20,292 nt of DNA from Comamonadaceae bacterium (lineage in GTDB: Bacteria; Pseudomonadota; Gammaproteobacteria; Burkholderiales; Burkholderiaceae). Every line of letters starts with the position of its first letter. The first letter of the stretch is position 1. Below, one piece after another: positions 14,160 to 20,292 of the stretch. The notes under the pieces are model-generated. The model did not search any database, had not been told where the DNA came from, and was given only the letters and a program-made list of their open reading frames with translations. The stretch covers positions 1-20,292 of the forward strand of contig CANNNB010000013.1 of the NCBI GenBank assembly GCA_947505995.1, read 5' to 3'. The position numbers and the translations under genes are program-made.

Positions 14160-15938
14160 ATGATTAACTTTGAAAAAATGAACATGACAACTTTGGTAAA
14201 ACGCTACATAGTGGTAATGATGTCTGCATGCATTGCCTTGGTGTTGCTAGCCTGTGGAGGCGGAGGTGTTGTGCCATCCAATGGCGTTCAAATTCGAGCT
14301 TTGAGTGCAGACTTTGGCACACGCAAAGCTGTTTCATATGCACCTTATCGCAGCACCAGCACCGACAGCAATAATTTTCAAAATGAGGTGGTCACGCCCG
14401 CTAATGTCCTGCAAGATTTACGGTTGTTGCAAGATGGCGGTTTCACATTGATTCGATTGTTCAACAGCAGCGATGCCATGGCAAAAGTGGTTTTAGAAAC
14501 CATCAAAACCAATAACCTAGATATTAAAGTGATGTTGGGGGTATGGATTCAATCTGGAAATGCTGCTGCCATGAATGACGCAGAAATTGCCAGAGCAGTT
14601 GCCCTAGCCAATAACCACAAAAGTATTGTTTTAGCCTTGAGTATTGGCAACGAAACCATGGTGAACTGGTCGTTCAACGCAGTGCCTGTGACGGAGATGG
14701 TGAAATACATCAACGCTGTTCGAAGCCAAGTCACTCAACCTGTCACCACCGATGACAACTGGGCATTTTTTGCCAAGGCAAGCAACAATCAAGACCCCAA
14801 AGCAATCTTGAATGTGGTTGACTTTGTGGCTATGCATACTTACCCACTGGCCGACTCAATTCACGATGCAAACAAATGGAACTGGCAACAGTCAGATAAA
14901 GCCGCCAACCTGCGGGCAGAGGCCATGATGGATGCTGCAATTGGTGCAGCTAAGAGCGATTTCAACGCTGTCAGAACGTACATGGACAGCTTGGGTTTAT
15001 CCAATACACCCATTGTGATTGGTGAAACTGGATGGAAGGCCGTAGCTTCTGGTGGCGAAAATTACCGAGCACATCCTGTCAATCAAAAAATGTATTTTGA
15101 CCGTTTGACGGCTTGGATGAACTCCAGTGCTACTGCAAAACCCAAGAGTATTTTCTACTTTGAGGCTTTTGATGAGCCATGGAAAAAAGCAGACGACAAA
15201 TGGGGATTATTCAATGTCGATCGAAAAGCGAGATATGTTGTGCAGTCTCTTTATCCCAATAGTGTTTGGGAAACAGGTGGATACACATCTGCAGATGCCC
15301 TTTACTATATTCCCACACAGAGCAACGGTGTTGTGACAGCAAATCGCTACACAATTTTTTCAGACAACACCACTGCTGGTGAAGTCAGGCCATCAGAGTC
15401 AATTTTGTGGGTTGGCTGGGACAATCCCGCAACTGCTTATGCAGGCAGCAGCTCAACCAGCTTTGCAACTGGGGATGGGCCCAACTCTTTAGAAATTACA
15501 CCTGCACCCACCAGCTGGGGTTGGGGCCTGATCGCTGCATTGCAAACCACTTCAGACGACCTTTCTCAATTCGCCTCAACAGGTAAATTGAATTTCAGTA
15601 TCAAGACAAGCTACCCTGGGAAAATTGAAATAGGATTTTTAACAGGGACCACGACTGCGGGCAGCGCTTACGACGTTTACTTAACAGTTGATCCTGCCAA
15701 CAATACCTACGGTTATTTGAACGATGGCACTTGGCGCAATGTTTCAATACCCATTAGCGCCATCACACCGCGTGGTGCCATGGCCTACGGCATGACTGAC
15801 GCCACTAAGTCTAAATTAGATTTAAGCAAAGTGACCAATCCCCTCGTGATTGCCGATAGGTATGCCACCACTGGTAAAGCCAATAACTTGAACGATAAAA
15901 CAAAGATTTACATCGACAACGTGTATTGGTCTAAGTAG
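14160..15938 (+). CDS. GH17 beta-1,3-glucanase/glucanosyltransferase lipoprotein with C-terminal beta-sandwich domain
   Basis: This 592-residue protein begins with a lipoprotein signal (LVLLAC, Cys32, then Gly), predicting an outer-membrane anchor. A GH17 TIM barrel spans about 55-370: the acid/base is E165 in SIGNETM and the nucleophile E289 in VIGETGW, with YFEAFDEPWK near the end of the barrel. GH17 members either hydrolyse beta-1,3-glucan or transfer its ends; the barrel does not show which. Residues about 376-592 form a second domain with many Trp/Tyr (WVGWDNP, SWGWGLIAAL, closing IYIDNVYW), which looks like a carbohydrate-binding module of unassigned family. It follows the porin by 17 bases with GAGAG as ribosome binding site, and a strong terminator lies downstream. 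Confidence 0.92.
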   Translation: MINFEKMNMTTLVKRYIVVMMSACIALVLLACGGGGVVPSNGVQIRALSADFGTRKAVSYAPYRSTSTDSNNFQNEVVTPANVLQDLRLLQDGGFTLIRLFNSSDAMAKVVLETIKTNNLDIKVMLGVWIQSGNAAAMNDAEIARAVALANNHKSIVLALSIGNETMVNWSFNAVPVTEMVKYINAVRSQVTQPVTTDDNWAFFAKASNNQDPKAILNVVDFVAMHTYPLADSIHDANKWNWQQSDKAANLRAEAMMDAAIGAAKSDFNAVRTYMDSLGLSNTPIVIGETGWKAVASGGENYRAHPVNQKMYFDRLTAWMNSSATAKPKSIFYFEAFDEPWKKADDKWGLFNVDRKARYVVQSLYPNSVWETGGYTSADALYYIPTQSNGVVTANRYTIFSDNTTAGEVRPSESILWVGWDNPATAYAGSSSTSFATGDGPNSLEITPAPTSWGWGLIAALQTTSDDLSQFASTGKLNFSIKTSYPGKIEIGFLTGTTTAGSAYDVYLTVDPANNTYGYLNDGTWRNVSIPISAITPRGAMAYGMTDATKSKLDLSKVTNPLVIADRYATTGKANNLNDKTKIYIDNVYWSK

Positions 15939-15953
15939 AAATTAACAAGTCTG

Positions 15954-15995
15954 AAAAAAAGCCTTGGAATTGCAGGTGCAGTTCCAAGGCTTTTT
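15954..15995 (+). terminator. Bidirectional terminator between GH17 and the ABC ATPase gene
   Basis: The stem GCCTTGGAA/TTCCAAGGC (9 bp plus a T-G pair) encloses a TGCAGGTGCA-type loop. It is followed by five T on the plus strand and preceded by seven A, so it also ends in a T run when read on the minus strand. It can stop both the porin-GH17 and the ABC/GH1 transcripts, which converge here. Confidence 0.9.
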
Positions 15996-16038
15996 GTTGT
16001 TTGAAGAATTTGTAAGTTGAGTCAAGGATTCGATGACG

Positions 16039-17094
16039 TTAATTGATTCGGAGACCCTTTGAATCAAATCCTAAAATAGATGGGCGATGAAAGCTTAAAC
16101 CTATGCGGTCGTGACTTTGGAGTTTTTTCTCTGAGCTCATTTTGACATTCAGCAAGTTTGTCACGCCATCGACTTGGCAATGGTAAATAGAAGCGTCACC
16201 CAAGTGCTCAGCCAATACAACTTTAGCTGGCAGCCCCTGCCCAGCATCAACGATGCCGACATGTTCAGGTCTGATGCCAATGCAATGAGGTTGAGATTCA
16301 AAATAATTTGAAAATTCGTTCCACCAAGGCTTTAGTATTTCAGAGGCTGAATTGAAGTTGGGTTGTTCAATCAGATTGATTCGAGGTGAGCCTAAAAAGC
16401 TTGCAACAAATTGGTTGCATGGGGCATCGTAAAGAGACAAAGGTGCGCCAAGCTGCTCAATCTTTCCTTTGTTGAACACAGCAATCCGATCGCCCATCGT
16501 CATGGCTTCCACCTGATCATGGGTGACATAAATCATGGTGGTTCCCAACTCTTTGTGCAACCTAGAGAGCTCAATGCGCATATTGACACGCAATGCTGCG
16601 TCAAGATTCGAAAGTGGTTCGTCAAAAAGGAAGACCTTGGGTTTTCGGACAATGGCCCTGCCAATCGCAACGCGCTGGCGCTCACCTCCGGAAAGCTCTT
16701 TCGGATATTTCTTGAGCATAGACTCAATGCGCAAAACTTCTGCTGTTTGGCGGACTTGAATTTGGCGATCTTTGTCTTTGACACCTGACATTTTCAGAGA
16801 AAAGCCCATATTCTCTTCAACGGTCATATGCGGATAAAGAGCGTAACTCTGAAACACCATAGCCACGCCGCGATCTGCAGCGTGAATGTGTGTGGCATCC
16901 TCACCGTCTATGATTAATTGGCCAGAACTGATTTCTTCCAGTCCTGCAATCATGCGCAATGTCGTTGATTTTCCGCACCCAGAAGGTCCTACAAAGACCA
17001 AAAATTCTCCATCATGAACTTCTAAGTCGATGCCTTTGATAACCTTATTGTCGCCGTAAGATTTGTGCAGATTTTTAAGTACAACGTGTCCCAT
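16039..17094 (-). CDS. ABC sugar importer ATP-binding protein (MsmK/UgpC type)
   Basis: This 351-residue protein has Walker A GPSGCGKST (36-44), the Q-loop at Q82, the signature LSGGERQRVA (134-143), Walker B VFLFDE (154-159) and the H-loop histidine H192. The C-terminal part has a TOBE-like fold with IGIRPEHVGI, as in MalK-type ATPases that serve carbohydrate importers. It energises uptake through the two permeases encoded upstream. ATG at 17094 was chosen: it follows the GH1 stop by 4 bases and gives the standard MGHVVLKNLHKSYG start; an earlier in-frame ATG at 17169 lies inside the GH1 gene. ATPases of this type are sometimes shared by several importers, but here it belongs to one operon. 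Confidence 0.93.
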   Translation of the reverse strand: MGHVVLKNLHKSYGDNKVIKGIDLEVHDGEFLVFVGPSGCGKSTTLRMIAGLEEISSGQLIIDGEDATHIHAADRGVAMVFQSYALYPHMTVEENMGFSLKMSGVKDKDRQIQVRQTAEVLRIESMLKKYPKELSGGERQRVAIGRAIVRKPKVFLFDEPLSNLDAALRVNMRIELSRLHKELGTTMIYVTHDQVEAMTMGDRIAVFNKGKIEQLGAPLSLYDAPCNQFVASFLGSPRINLIEQPNFNSASEILKPWWNEFSNYFESQPHCIGIRPEHVGIVDAGQGLPAKVVLAEHLGDASIYHCQVDGVTNLLNVKMSSEKKLQSHDRIGLSFHRPSILGFDSKGLRIN

Positions 17095-17098
17095 GAAC

Positions 17099-18493
17099 TT
17101 AACTTTCTTGTGCAATGACAACGGGATCGGAAGATTTTTCAATACTGGCTGCAACTTGATGAGGCGCATCCTTTAAAAAATGCATCAACCAAAGCGCACT
17201 GTCTTTGAGTGTTCGTTTTTGGGTCTCATAATCAATGTGAACAATGCCAAATCTTTTTTCGTAACCGCTGGCCCATTCAAAGTTGTCCATCAAACTCCAA
17301 ACCATATAACCTGCAATTGGGACACCAAGATCCATGGCCTTTGCCAGTGCAGTAATGTGCTGCTGCAAGTATTGAATGCGATTTTCATCACGGACACCAC
17401 CGTTGACGAATTCATCTTTAAAAGCAGCTCCATTTTCAGTGATGTAAATGTCAGGGAGGGTGTAGTCGCGATGAAGTCGAACCAACAACTCTGTTAAGCC
17501 TTGTGGATAGACTTCCCACTGCATGTCGGTCAATGCCAACCCGCTTTTTTCCACATCCCATGAACCCGAAGCGCTGACCACTGAGCGAGAGTAATAGTTG
17601 ACCCCCAAGAAATCAAGAGGTTGCTGAATTTGGGCCATGTCTCCTGCCGAAATTTGAGGCGCATCATGTCCTAAAAATTCCAAAACGTCAGCGGGATAGT
17701 GGCCCTTGAAAAGGGGGTCCATGTACCAACGCAACAACCTGCCATCTTCCAGTTTGGTTTTTTCTAAGTCTTCAGCTGACTCAGTCGCGGAGTGCATCGG
17801 TGCTAAATTCAAAACGATGCCTAATTTGGCTTTTTGATGCTCAGCGCGAAGAGCTTGCAAAGTTAAGCCGTGGCTTAGCAGTAGATGGTGTGAAACTTGA
17901 GCTGCAACGCCTCTGTGCTTAATGCCAGGGGCAAAGATACCTGTTTCATGCCCGAGTTGCGCAATGACCCATGGTTCGTTATGAGTTGTGAACGAATGCA
18001 CGCGATCACCGATTCGGCGAGCCACAGTTTGCGCATAGTCTACAAATCGATTGACAGTCTCACGATTAGCCCAACCGCCCATTTGTTGAAGAGCATCTGG
18101 CAGATCCCAATGATTGAAGGTGACAGATGCCTCAATATTTTTCTCAAAAAGTGTGTCGATAATGCGATCGTAAAAATCTAAGCCCTTTGAATTCCAATCG
18201 CCCTGACCTTTGGGTTGAACGCGAGGCCACGAAATAGACAAGCGATAGGTATTTACGCCCAACTCTGAAATCATGTCGATATCGTCGCGCCATTTTGTAT
18301 AGTGATCACAGGCTATCAGTCCGTTACTGCCATCTGCGATTGCGCCAGTTTGTTCACAAAACCTATCCCAAATTGAAGGGCCTTTGCCATCTGCCTGACC
18401 GCCACCTTCAATTTGAAAGGCAGCTGTGGCGACGCCCCATTTGAAATTCGCTGGAAACTTTTTCTTGAGCATTGAGTCAGTTAATTCAAACAT
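17099..18493 (-). CDS. GH1 beta-glucosidase, cytoplasmic
   Basis: This 464-residue protein is a complete GH1 barrel. It opens FPANFKWGVATAAFQIEG; the acid/base is E173 in THNEPW, the nucleophile E353 in YITENGA, and the substrate-binding MDNFEW (E406, W407) is present. No signal peptide exists, so it acts in the cytoplasm on imported oligosaccharides. Context points to laminaribiose and short laminari-oligosaccharides, though GH1 enzymes also take cellobiose. It lies 36 bases after the second permease gene and 4 bases before the ATPase gene, so uptake and hydrolysis are co-expressed. ATG at 18493 is preferred to the ATG at 18472; neither has a strong ribosome binding site. The last 25 residues after the barrel are polar and probably disordered. 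Confidence 0.94.
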   Translation of the reverse strand: MFELTDSMLKKKFPANFKWGVATAAFQIEGGGQADGKGPSIWDRFCEQTGAIADGSNGLIACDHYTKWRDDIDMISELGVNTYRLSISWPRVQPKGQGDWNSKGLDFYDRIIDTLFEKNIEASVTFNHWDLPDALQQMGGWANRETVNRFVDYAQTVARRIGDRVHSFTTHNEPWVIAQLGHETGIFAPGIKHRGVAAQVSHHLLLSHGLTLQALRAEHQKAKLGIVLNLAPMHSATESAEDLEKTKLEDGRLLRWYMDPLFKGHYPADVLEFLGHDAPQISAGDMAQIQQPLDFLGVNYYSRSVVSASGSWDVEKSGLALTDMQWEVYPQGLTELLVRLHRDYTLPDIYITENGAAFKDEFVNGGVRDENRIQYLQQHITALAKAMDLGVPIAGYMVWSLMDNFEWASGYEKRFGIVHIDYETQKRTLKDSALWLMHFLKDAPHQVAASIEKSSDPVVIAQES

Positions 18494-18529
18494 GTTCTTT
18501 GTAAATCAATGAGATGGAAATGATGTGTC

Positions 18530-19378
18530 TTACTTGACGGCGCCTGTCGTCAAGCCTTCAATCAATCGCTTAGATGAAAATGCAAACAAAACTAAAAGAG
18601 GCAGCGTTGCAATGGCAGAGCCGGCCATCAAGGCGCCCCACTCTGTGTCAACAGGGCTTTGCATGCTTCTGAGCGCCAGTGGCAATGTGTACATTTCTGG
18701 CGAGCGCATGACAACCAATGGTCCAATGAAGTTGTTCCAGGAGGCAATGAAAGTGATAAGGCCCAGGGTACCCAATGCTGGTTGCAGCAAGGGCAAAACA
18801 ATGCGCGCGTAGATGCCAAGTTCAGAGCAACCATCCATTCGTGCCGCTTCTATCAGGTCACGTGGAATAGATGTCAAAACAAATTGACGCATTAGAAAAA
18901 TTCCAAACGCACTGGCTGCACCCGGAATGTAAAGGGCGTGAGGTTGGTCAATCCACCCAAGAACGTCCATGATCATAAAAGTAGGAATCATGCTTAAAAA
19001 AGAAGGGATGAGCATGGTTCCCATCACCAGCAGGAACAATGGTTTTTTAAACTTGAAATCAAACATGGCAAATGCATATCCTCCCATCGAGCAAAAAATG
19101 AGGGTCAATGCAGTCGAAGCCAAAGCAATGTAAAGACTCCAACCTAGGCTGCTCCAAAAATGTATTTTTTCAGTCAGAATTTTTAAATTCTCAAAAAAAG
19201 AAGTGCCAGGCCACATAGGTGGTGGTAGTGTGAAAATTTCCGATTTGCTGTGCGTGGCAAATACAAACATGAAATAAAAAGGCGCCAACATGATCAGGCT
19301 GCCCAATCCCACTAAGAGATAAGCAGAGAAAACACTGACAAACTGATTGCTGGAAGATTCACGATGTTTCACCATCAT
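18530..19378 (-). CDS. ABC sugar importer permease (MalG type)
   Basis: This 282-residue protein has six hydrophobic segments and the cytoplasmic EAA loop EAARMDGCSELGIYARIVLPLLQP (EAA at 177-179, Gly183), the contact site for the ATPase. It ends with the short AFSSKRLIEGLTTGAVK tail typical of MalG-type permeases. It pairs with the MalF-type permease encoded just upstream; the ATGA overlap at 19375-19378 shows translational coupling. Substrate cannot be read from the sequence, but the following GH1 gene makes a beta-glucoside likely. Confidence 0.93.
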   Translation of the reverse strand: MMVKHRESSSNQFVSVFSAYLLVGLGSLIMLAPFYFMFVFATHSKSEIFTLPPPMWPGTSFFENLKILTEKIHFWSSLGWSLYIALASTALTLIFCSMGGYAFAMFDFKFKKPLFLLVMGTMLIPSFLSMIPTFMIMDVLGWIDQPHALYIPGAASAFGIFLMRQFVLTSIPRDLIEAARMDGCSELGIYARIVLPLLQPALGTLGLITFIASWNNFIGPLVVMRSPEMYTLPLALRSMQSPVDTEWGALMAGSAIATLPLLVLFAFSSKRLIEGLTTGAVK

Positions 19379-20292
19379 GTGACATCCCCCTTGGGCTTAA
19401 AAGCCAAATTGGTGAGCCAAGTCAGTACAGCAACGAATATGAAAAGGATCCATGACAGTGCACTTGCAGTTCCAAAGTCATTGAAATCAAATGCCGTGCG
19501 GTACATGTAAATTGCAGTGGTCATTCCCGATTGATCTGTCCCTCCCCTTCCGCCAGTCAGAATGAAGGGCTCTTCGAACAATTGAAGTCCGCCAATCAGG
19601 CTTAGGGTGACACCGAAAAAGATCATTGGTTTGAGGCTAGGCAAGGTGATGTACCAAAACTGTTTCCAAGCGTTAGCACCATCCATGGTCGCGGCTTCGT
19701 ACATGTCCTTCGGAATTGTTTGCAGCGCTGCCAAGTACAAGACGGTGTTGAATCCAACATATCTCCAAAACACAACGAATGAAATAGCAGGTTTAATGAA
19801 CTGAGACTCACCCAGCCAATCAATGGGCTGTTGTGGAAATAAGCCACCGATGAAAGGCAATTGAGCAGCTTTTGCGATGGTCTGGTTGATCAATCCATAG
19901 TCAGTTGAAAACAAAGTGCTGAACATCATGGCAATGGCCACAGTCGAGGTGATGTAAGGTAGAAAATACGCACCCACTGTGGCATTGCGTGTTCGCTTGA
20001 ACTGAGCATGAATGACGCAAGCCAACGGGATTGCAACCAGGTGCTGAGGAATACCAGACACAGCGGCCAGCCAAAACGTGTTTTGAATTGATTTCCAAAA
20101 CCACTCGTCTTCTAGCGTGAAGATAAAGTTGTCTAGCCCCACGTAAGTCATGGTACCTAGTCCAGATGTTGGTTCCCAACTTTGAAAGGCCAGAAACAAA
20201 GAGAACAAAAGCGGGAATAAACCAAAAACTAAAAACAATAGAACAAAGGGTGCCAAAAGGACGTAGGGCACCAGCTTCGCATTGAGTCGCCA
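19375..20292 (-). CDS. ABC sugar importer permease (MalF type), 5' partial
   Basis: The frame runs to the window edge without a stop; the codons before the GTG at 20271 still read as permease (...NAKLVPYVLLAPF), so the start lies outside. The 305 visible residues show the N-terminal hydrophobic segment, the long periplasmic loop before FWKSIQNTFWLA and the EAA loop EAATMDGANAWKQFWYITLP. These are the features of MalF-type permeases. It partners the MalG-type protein with which it overlaps by 4 bases. A gene for the solute-binding protein and the operon promoter are expected upstream, beyond the window. Confidence 0.92.
   Translation of the reverse strand, partial: WRLNAKLVPYVLLAPFVLLFLVFGLFPLLFSLFLAFQSWEPTSGLGTMTYVGLDNFIFTLEDEWFWKSIQNTFWLAAVSGIPQHLVAIPLACVIHAQFKRTRNATVGAYFLPYITSTVAIAMMFSTLFSTDYGLINQTIAKAAQLPFIGGLFPQQPIDWLGESQFIKPAISFVVFWRYVGFNTVLYLAALQTIPKDMYEAATMDGANAWKQFWYITLPSLKPMIFFGVTLSLIGGLQLFEEPFILTGGRGGTDQSGMTTAIYMYRTAFDFNDFGTASALSWILFIFVAVLTWLTNLAFKPKGDVT

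Noticed and set aside
1..20292. tRNA or rRNA genes, CRISPR arrays, insertion sequences, phage genes or attachment sites.
   Set aside because: I saw no cloverleaf-type sequences, regular spaced repeats, transposase motifs or terminal inverted repeats. The only repeated element is the short operator palindrome.

Overview
The window comes from a betaproteobacterium, most likely a Burkholderiales/Comamonadaceae-type freshwater bacterium. The evidence is the conserved gene order pilB-pilC-pilD-coaE-zapD-yacG next to mutT and a DUF815 ATPase, the Gram-negative porin, and the moderate GC content. The assignment rests on gene order and protein character, not on a database search.

Layout. (1) 1-1250, plus strand: end of a DUF815 AAA-type ATPase, overlapped by a mutT-type NUDIX hydrolase. 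(2) 1258-6080, minus strand: a compact housekeeping/type IV pilus operon, pilB-pilC-pilD-coaE-zapD-yacG. Its PilB and PilC lack the usual N-terminal parts, and pilD, coaE and zapD use non-ATG starts. (3) 6231-7569, minus strand: a DUF6249 membrane protein, an ECF-type sigma factor and a small two-helix membrane protein that may be its partner. (4) 7795-8067, plus strand: a small exported protein of unknown function. (5) 8251-20292: a beta-1,3-glucan (laminarin-type) utilisation locus filling more than half of the window.

The glucan locus has three arms. Minus strand 12628-9445 encodes a secreted GH81 endo-beta-1,3-glucanase followed by a GH16 lipoprotein; further down, 9243-8251 encodes a lipoprotein of unknown function that may bind glycan. 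Plus strand 12817-15938 encodes an outer-membrane porin and a GH17 lipoprotein with a C-terminal beta-sandwich domain. Minus strand 20292-16039 encodes two ABC sugar permeases (the first cut by the window edge), a cytoplasmic GH1 beta-glucosidase and an MsmK/UgpC-type ATPase. The inferred route is: surface and periplasmic cleavage of the glucan by GH16, GH81 and GH17, entry of oligosaccharides through the porin, ABC import across the inner membrane, and hydrolysis to glucose by GH1. There is no SusC/SusD pair and no TonB receptor in view.

Three perfect copies of a 14-bp palindrome, TGAAAGCGCTTTCA, plus one imperfect copy stand upstream of GH81, the porin and the unknown lipoprotein, and nowhere else in the window. 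The copy before the porin lies directly after a good -35/-10 pair. This is the signature of a LacI-family repressor, whose gene is not in the window. The ABC/GH1 promoter is also outside, so its control by the same regulator cannot be seen.
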